This document shows positions 33,876 to 44,460 of a stretch of DNA of 64,000 bases, in pieces (position 1 is the first letter of the stretch; the number at the start of each line of letters is the position of its first letter). The notes beneath the pieces were generated by a model. That model saw only the letters and a list, made by a program, of their open reading frames with translations. It did not search any database and was not told the origin of the DNA. Position numbers and translations under genes: made by a program. Source of the DNA: Luzula sylvatica (Eukaryota > Streptophyta > Magnoliopsida > Poales > Juncaceae); contig OX326958.1 in assembly GCA_946800325.1 (NCBI GenBank), forward strand, positions 29,056,914 to 29,120,913, in the 5' to 3' direction.

Positions 33876-35783
33876 ATGACGGCGCCTCCCCCCACCTGCT
33901 ACATCCGTAACTCACTCGAACACGCGGCAGAGCTGAAAGAGCTGCAATCAGCAATTGTGTTAGATGCTAGACTAATCGACGGTCATAACATTACGGTTAT
34001 TACTTCGATCGTCTTAGCTACAGCCACAAAATTGAAAGGGTATGAACTAGTATTTTGGGGACATGACAAATACTTGTTGAACCTCAAACATCGCCATGAT
34101 AGAGAAGAATTTCTATCTAATGAGGTAGAGGCACTAGAGAAAGAAGGGATTGTGGCCTACCCCTGGTCTCAGTCTATCGGAGCTAAGGTAATCCACTACA
34201 AAATTAAGATGGAGTTAGACCTATATGATTTACCGCTAACCGCTTACTGTGAGCGAGAGCTCGACCAAATATGTGTTAACATTGGGGAAATTATGCATCA
34301 CGGCCCAATCAACCAATTGAAAACGCTTGAGAGGTTGCGAATCATAATAACAATGCCGGAATTAAAGGACTTACCGCCTTACGTGATCGCATCAACGGAT
34401 GGATACCTATACCGAGTGCATCTGGCAGTCCATAGAGTCATACACGAAGACTCCTTCTTCTTTCGACCACCAAACCCAACCCCGAACGAACTATTCTTCA
34501 CAAATCTCTATCAGGAACTCAAATTCCCGGTACACGAGCCATCTCCTCCTTCCTATCAATCGAACACCAAAACGGAGTACTCCCCAACCTCGATTCAAGC
34601 GGTGCCAGATACTCCGAAGAATTCAGGGATCATGGCCTCCCCCGAAGCTCGCGCCCTAGAAGAAAGCATGCACGAAACCTACGCTCCAGATCCGACCCTG
34701 TTGAAGCTGTGGCAACTAGCGCCACCCTCAAAAGAGAAGGACGCACTAGCACCTTTGGTGTTCGCATCGCAATCCATAGGTCATGTCGCCAAAAGACAAC
34801 GTTGCCTCCCACAACCGACTCCGCCGGTGACTGCCATGGTGCAAGCTCAACCGAGCGGGTCTAAGATTAAGCGTGACATGGTCACAAATGTGCTTCGGCC
34901 ACAACAAATCGAAGCAACAAATGCTGCAGCGTCAATCAAATCAGGGCCTGAAGAAGAAAATCACGCCTCCTCAGACACGGCACCGCCTGGCTTTCCAATA
35001 CCTAATTTAGGTGACGCGGCTACTGGGGTCAGATCTGACGACTCTGACAAAGAGGACAGGAGCAGGGGACCGAGAAGACCTTCGAAAGCCGAAAGGGAGA
35101 AAAGGACCATGCCGAGCGCGGCAGACAAGATGAAAGGTATCCCTCTCTCTTTCCATAATGATCGGGTGATAAAAACAAGAATAAAGGTACAGCCCCCCCT
35201 TGAAATTCCAACTATTTTTAACAGCACCCTACTCTCCATTAAAAACTCCCTCAGAAAGAAAAAGTCGCTCCCAAGTAAAACCACTAAAAACAAAGGGCAG
35301 GTGGGCCGGGCTAAAGGCTCGAAAAATACACACAAGAGAATCCCAAAAAATAATATTAGCAAAAATTCTCAACCCAAACAAGATGACCCAAAAGCCCAAT
35401 TATTTAAAGAACTAACTCTAGAAGCTCTAAATCCTACTGGGCTGGATCCAAAATCAATTAACTCAATTAGACAAATATGTGGCCTGGGTCAAATGCCATC
35501 AAATGAACTAATCATAAACTCCAACGCACCAAAGGCTGATATGGGTCCTGTGACCATATCCGAGCACAGAACAAATAGTAATAAGAAAATTAAAAAAACC
35601 AAAACTGTAATCGGATCATGCTCCTTGCAGCTCAACCAACCAAATAATACTCTAACTAACTCACTTAACATTTGTGCTTTTCATACAGTGAATGCAACTA
35701 ATGACTCCGAACTGAAATTCGATATTGAGGACGATACGTCTCAACAGGTAGATTACGCTGAAGAAGAAGCATATTACAAATAG
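33876..35783 (+). CDS. LINE ORF1, second part (RNA-binding-like)
   Basis: 635 codons. The first 250 residues (MTAPPPTCYIRNSLEHAAEL, then GYELVFWGHDKYLLNLKHRH) resemble the domain that follows the zinc knuckle in many plant LINE ORF1 proteins. The rest is a charged Pro/Ser/Lys-rich linker with basic clusters (RKKKSLPSKTTKNKGQ), which may bind nucleic acid. The frame differs from the upstream part, so ORF1 is either broken or made by reinitiation. It ends 67 bp before ORF2. Confidence 0.75.
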   Translation: MTAPPPTCYIRNSLEHAAELKELQSAIVLDARLIDGHNITVITSIVLATATKLKGYELVFWGHDKYLLNLKHRHDREEFLSNEVEALEKEGIVAYPWSQSIGAKVIHYKIKMELDLYDLPLTAYCERELDQICVNIGEIMHHGPINQLKTLERLRIIITMPELKDLPPYVIASTDGYLYRVHLAVHRVIHEDSFFFRPPNPTPNELFFTNLYQELKFPVHEPSPPSYQSNTKTEYSPTSIQAVPDTPKNSGIMASPEARALEESMHETYAPDPTLLKLWQLAPPSKEKDALAPLVFASQSIGHVAKRQRCLPQPTPPVTAMVQAQPSGSKIKRDMVTNVLRPQQIEATNAAASIKSGPEEENHASSDTAPPGFPIPNLGDAATGVRSDDSDKEDRSRGPRRPSKAEREKRTMPSAADKMKGIPLSFHNDRVIKTRIKVQPPLEIPTIFNSTLLSIKNSLRKKKSLPSKTTKNKGQVGRAKGSKNTHKRIPKNNISKNSQPKQDDPKAQLFKELTLEALNPTGLDPKSINSIRQICGLGQMPSNELIINSNAPKADMGPVTISEHRTNSNKKIKKTKTVIGSCSLQLNQPNNTLTNSLNICAFHTVNATNDSELKFDIEDDTSQQVDYAEEEAYYK

Positions 35784-35850
35784 AGCCCAAGAGAGGGGAC
35801 GACGGCTTGTTAAGCTGGGTTATTAAGTAGAATTTAATTATCGTTTTGTA

Positions 35851-38800
35851 ATGAACTCGTACAATTTTCTTGCGATTTTGTGTTGGAATGTTAGAGGCCT
35901 AGGAGCCATGGAAAAATGCAAGTTGGTGAAAAACTTAATTAGAGATGTTAAATGTAACATTATTTGTTTGCAAGAAACCAAATGGGACAATCCCAACTTC
36001 TTTAACATGAGATCGGTGTGTCCTAATGCATATAACAACGTACAATTTCTTAATGCAAACACGTCCAAAGGTGGCCTAATGACCGCATGGTCCAATGACT
36101 TTACGCTTGTTAGCTCCGTCTCCACTCTATTCTCCCTAAATGTAACTCTCTCTCTACCGAATGGATACACATTTTTGATCTCAAATGTATATGGCCCAAC
36201 CGAGGGGGCTCTAAAAGACTCGTTCTTTCAAGAACTTAGAGGGCTAAATCCGAATAAAATACCTTGGTTAATGGTGGGTGATTTCAATGAAATTAGAAAC
36301 ATAAATGAATCTACGGGCTCAAGTCACCAACCACACGACATTCTAGCCTTCAACAATGTTATCAATGAACTCCAACTCGAAGAAATTAATCTCGTAGGAA
36401 GAGAATTCACGTGGAATAGCAAACGAGAAATACCAACCTTCTCAAGGTTAGACCGAGCTTTCCACGCAAGTGACCTAATCCCTCTAAACGTATCCTCTCA
36501 CCTACAAACTCTCCCCTCCCTAACCTCAGACCATGTACCCTTAAAGATCACCTTCAAAAAAATCGAACCCACTCATAATGCCTCCATTAAAACATTTGAA
36601 AGAGCATGGATACATAATGTCGAGGCGTCCCAAATATTTCAAGATAATTGGGGGGCGTCACCTCTCCACAGCAACACCGCCACTAACTTTCTCTATAAAG
36701 TCAACAAAACATGGTCTAAACTCAACAAATGGGCCAAAGCTAAACAACAAGAAGAAAAGAAAATAAAGCAAGACACGCTATTAAGCATTGAATTACTAGA
36801 CAAGGCCGAAGAAGCTAGACAGCTTTCTAATAATGAAAAATCACTAAGAATAGAACTCCGTCAAAAGGCATACACAATCACGTGTATAGAGGAATCTAAA
36901 TGGCAACAAAGATCCTCCATTACGTGGCTCAAGTTAGGTGATAGAAATACCCCCTACTTCCATGCCATGGCTTCGGCCCGCAAGAAAAGAAACCTCGTTA
37001 ACAAAATCATTGTACAAGGACGACAAATCACGGACCCAAAGGAGATACTGCAAAGTTTTTTCTTCTATTATAAAAGCCTCATAGGTCATCCAAACTCTCT
37101 CACTTCAACATGGGATCCAACCACACTTCTCCCCCGACACCGAGTCACCACAAACTTAAATGACCTCGCTGCACCGTTCCTCGAAGAAGAGATTCTTCAA
37201 ACAATCAAAGACATAGCCCATGGAAAGTCGGTGGGGCCGGACGGATTACCGATTGAATATATACAAAAAATGTGGCAAACAATGAAAAACGATATACTCA
37301 AACTAATGGATGACTTCTTTCACCACAGAGTAGATCTAGTCAAAATCAATCAAGCCGCGATCACACTAATCCCCAAGGTGGAAGGCGCTGAGGAACTAAA
37401 GGACTTTCGGCCGATTAGTGTGATCTCAACTCCAATCAAAATAATCACGAAACTACTCGCAACAAGGCTACAACCAAAGCTAGAAGAGCTCATCAACCCA
37501 CATCAAACAGCTTTTATTAAGAAACGATCAATAGTTGACTCATATGCGTGTGCACAAGAACTAGTCAATTTTCATCATAAAAATAAAATCCCATCAATCA
37601 TGCTAAAAATTGACTTCAAAAAGGCTTTTGATAATATTTCGTGGGACTTTCTTCACAAACTATTAAAACATAGAGCTTTTCCGGACAAATGGAACCTATG
37701 GATTAGACAAATCCTTTGCTCTTCCTCCTCCGCGATAAAACTAAATGGTCAACTCTCCGACTTCTTTCAACACCATAGAGGCCTTAGGCAAGGTGATCCG
37801 CTCTCACCCCTTCTCTTCAACCTCGCGGTAGACATTCTTCAAGACATAATGCAATCCATAGCACCACTTCTCTCGTCGACATATCCGGTCAAAACACCAC
37901 TTCTCCAATATGCGGACGACACGATTCTATTTGTAGAAGCGTCCGTCCGAAATCTCAAGACGGTCGTATATGCTCTTAAGGTGTTCACCGAAATAACGGG
38001 ACTAGAGATCAACTACCAAAAGAGCACTTTCACGCCAATATGCATTCCACTCGGTCACCATCAAACGATTAAGAATATCGTCGGTTACCCAAAAAAAGAA
38101 TTTCCCATAAACTACCTTGGAACGCCTCTCTCACATAAAAAACCCTCGAAAGACTCATACATCCCGTTACTCGCAAAAATCCAATCACGCATTGCGTCTT
38201 GGAAAGGGCGTCTACTTTCACTAGGCGGGAGGCTTACACTTGTCAAAGCAACACTAAATGCAATTCCGATATATCTTATGCAAACCTCCAAGTTACCCAA
38301 ATGGGTGACGAATCAAATTGAGCGGCTAGCTAGGGCGTTCTTATGGACAGGACAAGATCATTATAAAGCGGGTAAGAGCCCCGTCAATTGGGAAAAGGTG
38401 TGTCTACCCAAAGAGAACGGAGGATTGGGAATTCTACATCTACAAATGATGAACAACGCTCTGCTACAAAAGTTTCTTTGGAAACTAGATAAGGTCCCTA
38501 CCAACCTTTGGACCAAGTACATGCGGCTCCTATACGGGATTGACGACTCAGTGGCCCTAGAAGGATATCCGCATACGAAGTTATCTAACCTAGCCAAAGA
38601 CCTCATTACGACTCTCCCTCCATACAAGGCCTCGGTCATGAAAAATCCGGCATCCGACCAAACCGAATGGAAATGGAGGGGAGATGGGGAATATAGCGCT
38701 AAATCAGCATATAACTTTCAAAGAAACCCCGGAATTAAGGTGTGGTGGCAAAAAGAACTATGGAACACCAGAGCGCCTCTAAAAGTCCGAGCTTTTACAT

Positions 38801-39201
38801 GGCTTTCCCTCCTCAACAAGATTAACACGGCGGAGGTGCTTGCGCAAAAAGGATGGGCCTACTCTCCGACATGTCTGTTATGTGCGGGACAATTCGAAAC
38901 GACGGACCACCTTCTAATCCACTGCCCATACACAAAAGAAACATGGACAACAATAGAAAGGGCGACTACCATGAACCAAACCATTAGCACGGTCTCCTCT
39001 CTCCACGAGGCGTGGGAGCTATACAACAAATGTTCATCAAAACAAGAACGCATGGACTGGAAGACCATCTTCTTGGCCACTACATGGGAAATATGGAAAG
39101 AACGAAATAGACGCATATTCCAAAACAAGACACGAACGGCGGAGCAAACGGCTATGAAGGCCTGGGAAGAGGCCATAATATGGCGGAAATTCCGTAACTA
39201 A
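35851..39201 (+). CDS. LINE ORF2: endonuclease and reverse transcriptase
   Basis: 1,116 codons without a stop. Residues 1-235 form the APE-like endonuclease: LCWNVRGLG, CLQETKW, VGDFNE and TSDHVPL, the metal-binding and catalytic blocks. The reverse transcriptase spans about 430-790, with DFRPISVIST, KIDFKKAFDNISWDF, GLRQGDPLSPLLFNL and the catalytic YADDTILF. A zinc-binding C-terminal domain (zf-RVT) has RAPLKVRAFTWLSLLNKI and CLLCAGQFETTDHLLIHC. No RNase H domain is present. All key residues I can check are in place. Confidence 0.95.
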   Translation: MNSYNFLAILCWNVRGLGAMEKCKLVKNLIRDVKCNIICLQETKWDNPNFFNMRSVCPNAYNNVQFLNANTSKGGLMTAWSNDFTLVSSVSTLFSLNVTLSLPNGYTFLISNVYGPTEGALKDSFFQELRGLNPNKIPWLMVGDFNEIRNINESTGSSHQPHDILAFNNVINELQLEEINLVGREFTWNSKREIPTFSRLDRAFHASDLIPLNVSSHLQTLPSLTSDHVPLKITFKKIEPTHNASIKTFERAWIHNVEASQIFQDNWGASPLHSNTATNFLYKVNKTWSKLNKWAKAKQQEEKKIKQDTLLSIELLDKAEEARQLSNNEKSLRIELRQKAYTITCIEESKWQQRSSITWLKLGDRNTPYFHAMASARKKRNLVNKIIVQGRQITDPKEILQSFFFYYKSLIGHPNSLTSTWDPTTLLPRHRVTTNLNDLAAPFLEEEILQTIKDIAHGKSVGPDGLPIEYIQKMWQTMKNDILKLMDDFFHHRVDLVKINQAAITLIPKVEGAEELKDFRPISVISTPIKIITKLLATRLQPKLEELINPHQTAFIKKRSIVDSYACAQELVNFHHKNKIPSIMLKIDFKKAFDNISWDFLHKLLKHRAFPDKWNLWIRQILCSSSSAIKLNGQLSDFFQHHRGLRQGDPLSPLLFNLAVDILQDIMQSIAPLLSSTYPVKTPLLQYADDTILFVEASVRNLKTVVYALKVFTEITGLEINYQKSTFTPICIPLGHHQTIKNIVGYPKKEFPINYLGTPLSHKKPSKDSYIPLLAKIQSRIASWKGRLLSLGGRLTLVKATLNAIPIYLMQTSKLPKWVTNQIERLARAFLWTGQDHYKAGKSPVNWEKVCLPKENGGLGILHLQMMNNALLQKFLWKLDKVPTNLWTKYMRLLYGIDDSVALEGYPHTKLSNLAKDLITTLPPYKASVMKNPASDQTEWKWRGDGEYSAKSAYNFQRNPGIKVWWQKELWNTRAPLKVRAFTWLSLLNKINTAEVLAQKGWAYSPTCLLCAGQFETTDHLLIHCPYTKETWTTIERATTMNQTISTVSSLHEAWELYNKCSSKQERMDWKTIFLATTWEIWKERNRRIFQNKTRTAEQTAMKAWEEAIIWRKFRN

Positions 39202-39381
39202 CGGTCAGAACAATGAACAGGAGATGCACCCTGCCAAGTAGTATAGGAGTTGAGGTCTTTTCTAGTTTATTCCATGTAAAACTCACAATGTAAATCTTTC
39301 TTCTATTAATTAATATAAATACAATCCTAGGTCCAGCATTGCTGACCTATTCAAAAAAAAAAAAAAAGTATTGTGCCAACC

Positions 39382-39633
39382 CAATACTTTCGAAACAGTA
39401 TTGGACTATGATAAATTATTGATTTGTTGTTTCTTAACTTTGAAGACATGGAGCATTGGTCAAACCTACCGAGCGACTTGCTCCGGCATGGGGAAATTGA
39501 GAGCTGTGCAGGAGAACAATGGCGAGTGGTTTCGCATTGAAAAAAAATCCTTGCACAACTCTTCGTACACCCCATATAAACCAATTAAGCCGCAATATAA
39601 CTCACGTCCCATCCTACCCCTACCCATACCAAC
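39382..39633 (+). pseudogene. continuation of the transcription unit after the LINE
   Basis: The sequence resumes directly after the target duplication and stays open as TWSIGQTYRATCSGMGKLRA, then HNSSYTPYKPIKPQYNSR. It is of unknown family. A second frame has MEHWSNLPSDLLRHGE, faintly F-box-like, too short to call. Confidence 0.35.
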
Positions 39634-39843
39634 TATAGTTCTGACAGTCGCTGAGTTAATTGGAATTCCAATTATTATTTTCTGAATGCATATGCAAAAA
39701 CTTTTCTTCCATTAGCAAATTGTTATCTGGAATTCCAATATTTGTAATCATATCAATTAAGGACCCAAAAACTCAGTTCTTTCATTAGTAAATTGAATAT
39801 ACCTTTTTCTATTCAATGCAGATTCGATACATGTATTTTCTGG
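39634..39843. repeat. direct repeat copy 2
   Basis: Partner of 32576-32790, starting TATAGTTCTGACAGTCGCTG and ending in ATGCAGATTCGATACATG. Confidence 0.85.
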
Positions 39844-40144
39844 ACAATAGCGCAATGGTGGTCGACCCGAGCATGTTAACGACCCGAGCATGTTAATAGG
39901 TTGCGTCGAAAACGAAAACGGCATATACTTTAATGACATCGTTTATTATCAGGTTCAGATGGGGCACGATTATGGTTTTTGTGACATTGGTGACGAGACA
40001 GTCGAGACGGTTCAACAGTTTGGTCAAAACGATGATGCACTTCCTACTTCGTATGCACGACTCTTATTGATGATGCCAGTAAAGTGGTCGAGGGTAACAC
40101 ATGTTTCAATTTTCTTAATTTTCTTAATACTTAATTATTGTTAG

Positions 40145-40520
40145 CAATGTTTTAAATAGCGTGCAGCGGCATGCAGCGTTTTGACGTTTAATTTAGCGTT
40201 TAGCGTTAGCGGGCGATATAGCGCCGCTTCACCATCACGCGGATTTTTGATCGAAATTATTATTTTTATAATACTACAATACAAATATAAATATAAATTA
40301 GCGGTCTAATACTATAAATAAAATTATGTTGAATGCATATTTATATCAACCTCGCAAACTAACATAAATTAAAATTCATCCCTAAGAAAAATATATTATT
40401 ATTATTATTATTATTATTATTACTTTTGTTTTTCTTTTTATTATTGTAATTATTGTAATTATAATAAGGCTATTAATAGTTGTTGTTGATGTTGTTATTA
40501 TCTTATTATTATTACTATTA

Positions 40521-40566
<46 letters not shown>

Positions 40567-40770
40567 CGTTGTCACTATTATTATTATTATTATTAAATAA
40601 CAATAATTATTATTTTATACTAATAATATTAATTATTATTATTGTTATTATTATTTAGTACCAATAATAATAATAACAATAATTATTATAATAATTATTA
40701 TTATTAATATTATTACTATTATTTAATAACAATTATTATTATTGTGTAATGATAATAGTGATTATTATTT

Positions 40771-40812
<42 letters not shown>

Positions 40813-41007
40813 AATCATCATCATCATCACGCTATAGCGCCGCTACGGACGCTATAATTGAACGCTTCAACGCTATAGCGGTCCGCTATAGCGTTGCAGC
40901 GGAACAAAATGCTACAGTGCTATATTCCGAAGCGATGCAGCGTTTCCCTCCCAAAACCCGCTATAGCGCGCTATAACGGCGCTACAGCGCCGCTATTTAA
41001 AACACTG
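40145..41007. mobile_element. hAT-like element with microsatellite core
   Basis: An 863-bp insertion beginning CAATGTTTTAAATAGCG and ending CGCTATTTAAAACACTG, flanked by a perfect 8-bp duplication ATTGTTAG (40137-40144 and 41008-41015). Both ends carry many GCTATAGCG and AGCGCCGCT motifs. The middle (about 40390-40830) is an expanded array of ATT, AAT and CAA trinucleotides. No transposase. It lies in an intron of the Argonaute-like fragment. Confidence 0.9.
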
Positions 41008-41244
41008 ATTGTTAGTATTAAAACTTAATTATGTATATGATTGATTCCTCTTTTAGTTGAAATATCCTAAACAGTAATCTTGTTAGTTTGTTATAATATT
41101 ATTAATATAAGTCTAATTAACTATCTTTTTAACTGTTCAGAGATTGTTCGAGGCCGGCAGAGTTGACGATTGGACTATGCTTAACTTTTCTAGATCCATG
41201 CCCGGAAATGAAATTACGAGATTCGGGAATGATTTCGTCTCGGC

Positions 41245-41376
41245 TAGAGGTGGCAATCGGGCGGGTCGGGTCGGGTTCGGATCGGGTCATTTCGGGTTCG
41301 GGTCGTTTCGGTTTGCGGGTCATTCGGGTCATCGGGTCGTTCGGTTCAGGTCATTCGGGTCGCGGGTCATTCGAGA
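41245..41376. mobile_element. short hAT-like remnant in an Argonaute-like exon
   Basis: A 132-bp insertion starting TAGAGGTGGCAATCGGGCGG and made mostly of CGGGTCATTCGGGT repeats. The flanks GTCTCGGC (41237-41244) and CTCTCGGC (41377-41384) match in 7 of 8 bases. The expected inverse right end is not seen, so the element is diverged or truncated. Confidence 0.6.
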
Positions 41377-41428
41377 CTCTCGGCGTGTACCGCTATGGGA
41401 ATGGTAATTTTTTATTATAATGTTATCC

Positions 41429-41472
<44 letters not shown>

Positions 41473-42100
41473 TGCATTATTTGCATATTGATGTGTTATT
41501 TATTAACTGACTGAGTTTATTTTTATTTACATCAAAAAGATTTTGAATCCAAGACCATGCATAGAACCATGCATACAGAGGGATGCTAGAAATTTAGAAT
41601 CCGAATTGAGAAAGGTAAATCAACTCGTGAAAAACGCGCTGACGAATAATGGCTTCCAGTCACTTATAATTATATTACTTTATTTGTTTGTTTCGTTATT
41701 ATTTTATTAATTTGTTTGTTTCGTGACTCATATAATTGTATTTGATTGATATTTATATTATTTTATTTGTTTGTTTTGTGACTCGTATAATTGTAATATG
41801 ATTGATATTTTCGCCTTTGCAGGGAAAATAAAGAAATTAAGCGAGACTGAGCATGGAATCGTCTCGCAATGCTGCCAATACAATAAATTGGCTAAAGAGG
41901 ATAGACTATATCAAGAAAATGTAGTCCTAAAAATCAATGTTAACATTAATCAATAAGCTTTTAAATTGTAAATCCAGCAATCAACTCTGTAATTTAAATT
42001 GTAAATCCAGCAATCAACTTTGATCATATAGCTGCTATCTGACCACTAACCAAAATTTTATTTTATGCAATTTAAGAAAAAACAAACCAACCACATAACC

Positions 42101-42451
42101 AAAGTATTAGCATGTAACAAATACATTATAGTTTATGGATACATAGACAATTAGAGGAAAAGAAACAATACTTATGTAAATTCAAAGCATCAAATGAAAT
42201 AGAACTCGACTATAATATATATGCAATAAAAACTTCAGAAGTAAAACATTTCTTTGAATCATGCCTTGGAATTTTCGTCGTCACAAATTCAGGTCGAACC
42301 TACGTCAAGTACACAAATTAAAATCACAATTAATCAATGTTTAAACATGACACGAAGAAAAGGAAAAACAAAATACAAAATCTAAAACTCACAATTATCA
42401 ACACCGTTATTGAGACCAAACGAATGGAGACGAATTGATTTATATGCTTAG
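42101..42451. other. spacer, no gene recognised
   Basis: AT-rich sequence without repeats or credible frames. Confidence 0.4.
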
Positions 42452-42795
42452 CTACGTTGCACGGATACAAATACGACAATGCGACAATTCTCAAAAAACA
42501 TAGAACACGATACGTCAATTATTATATATATAATTTTGTTGTTTAATTAATTAGAATTTATTTATTTAATATTTGTTTATACTAGATATTATATCATCGT
42601 GGTAAAATATATTAAAATAACATGTTACAAATTAAATATTTATTATATTTGATTATTTATTTATATGTATTTTTCATTTTTTCGGTTTCATATTTGATAT
42701 ATTTGTTTTCCAAATATATTTATTAATACGTTTAAAAATATCCAATAAATATTCGACAAGTATCCGGAAATATTCGAGATGAGAAGTATCTGTTA
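42452..42795. mobile_element. possible third copy of the GGATAC TIR family (degraded)
   Basis: Begins TACGTTGCACGGATAC, the terminal motif of the 13112-13588 element, and has CGACAAGTATCCGG near 42757. The right end is not clean and the Mutator-like element starts right after it. Confidence 0.4.
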
Positions 42796-42804
42796 TTATT
42801 TCAA

Positions 42805-43331
42805 GAAAAAAGTCTGTTTTCAGTCCCTTATCTCTTACAAAAGGTTCAATTAAGTCCTCAATGTTTTAATTAGACCAATCAAGTCCTTTAACTCTATCAT
42901 TTGGTATAATCAAGTCCTTTCATCCGTTAACTACTGACTGGACTGTTAAACGATGACATGACAACATTTTGTATATAATGTTTGATGAGTTGGCAATTTC
43001 TTTTCTAAATTTTTTTATAATCTCAAATAATATGAAGTAATTTTACACAGACCCTCTCTCCCAAATTTTATTTCTAAATTTTTTTATAACTCGAGCTACA
43101 GTACCTCACCATGCCGCTTCCTCTTCTCGCCTCCTCTTCTTCACGCCTGAACCCCTTCTCTTCTTCCTCTTCTCGCCGGAGCTCCTCTCGTTGTATGTGT
43201 AAGGCACCACGATAGTCTCTTCTTCCATCTTCCTCTCCGTTTCTCTTCAGTTCGATAGTATTGTTTTGCTGGCTGGTTTAGGGCACGATAGGCTCGGTCA
43301 GAAATCGAGCTATCACCCTTCGAAGATGTCA

Positions 43332-43377
<46 letters not shown>

Positions 43378-44396
43378 ATTATGTAGCTGTTGTTGATTTT
43401 TGTCTTAAACAGTAAAATTTGGTTTCAATTCGGGATTTATTCTCTTTTTAGTAACTTTATCTTTAAATTGGAACTAATTTGGTAATTTCTCTTTCATTCT
43501 CTTCCTTATAGATACAAACATTCGTTTATATGGGCTCAAGTTGTCTTCTGGTACCAAAAAAGCATCGTCATCATTATCGGTGGTGCCTATAATTACTCAG
43601 ATTGGTCTCAGACACTCTGATCAACACACCCAATTCCTCTGTTTTTGTCGTTTGCTGAAATATCAAGTGTGTCTCCGGTGAACTCTATTTCATTCTCCCG
43701 CGGTCTTCGCATTGAGAGGTGCTCACTCATGATATGTCATTGGCTCTCAAAATAACCCCATCATTTGTTTCTACGTATAAGAAGCGATGTGGTGCTAAAA
43801 AAGATACAAGTCGCGCCCGTTTTGTTCCAAGATACATGTATACGTGTATTGAAATGTAATTGTATATTTAATGTCAATTATTATTGAATGTGAATCGGTA
43901 TCGAATGTGTTAAATGTGATTGTATAATAAATATATGAATTGGCATCCAATCTACATTATCAAATTGGTTCGGTCAACTATAATTTTTTTTAAACAATTT
44001 TAAGGAATATGAACATATATGTCCTTCAAATATTCACTGAACACAAAATATAGTAATAAAAAATTGTTCACTTACAAAATATAAAAAAAAATTATTCACT
44101 TGCAAAATATTAAAAAAAAAAAAACATACAAGTCATTCACATCACATACAATTTCTCCTTTATCATGCATAAACGATCACACAATCTGTAGAACGAAAAA
44201 TCATTAACTAATTAGTACCATTTAGAGATAAAACTGAGATTTAATTGCTAAATGAAGCAATTAAATCCCAAATTGAGAAAAACTGAAACATGAAGCAAAA
44301 AAATTATAAGTTGAGATCAAATTGCTAAATCAAGCAAAAATAAAGCAAAGTTTTAAGAACATTCAAGCTATAATGCATCAAACAAAACAAAATTAC

Positions 44397-44460
<64 letters not shown>

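Larger units (their letters stand above)
33025..39365 (+). mobile_element. full-length LINE (L1-type non-LTR retrotransposon)
   Basis: A 6.3-kb element flanked by a perfect 16-bp target duplication AAGTATTGTGCCAACC (33009-33024 and 39366-39381). It ends in a poly(A) tail (about 39353-39365) after a short 3' UTR. It contains an ORF1 region in two frames (33107-33853 and 33876-35783) and an intact ORF2 (35851-39201). It copies itself by target-primed reverse transcription. The clean duplication and intact ORF2 suggest a fairly recent insertion. It sits in an exon-like part of another transcription unit in the sense orientation. Confidence 0.95.
39880..41956 (+). pseudogene. Argonaute-like fragment (MID and start of PIWI)
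   Basis: Argonautes hold small RNAs and silence targets. An exon at about 39890-40096 (MLIGCVENENGIYF to MPVKWSR) is unassigned but could precede the MID domain. The exon from 41141 reads LFEAGRVDDWTMLNFSRSMP, a typical MID start. It is interrupted at 41245-41376 by a hAT-like remnant and continues to 41403. Omitting the insertion and one TCTCGGC duplication restores VSACTAMGM, as in other Argonautes. The next exon (41540-41670) has ILNPRPCIEPC and NALTNNGFQSL. The last exon (41823-41956) has TEHGIVSQCCQYNKL and NVVLKIN, then a stop where PIWI should continue. PAZ and the catalytic PIWI core are missing. An inverted copy lies at 20180-21012. Confidence 0.7.

Noticed and set aside
40382..40603. 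Asn-rich minus-strand frame
   Set aside because: It is a translation of the trinucleotide microsatellite inside the hAT-like element.
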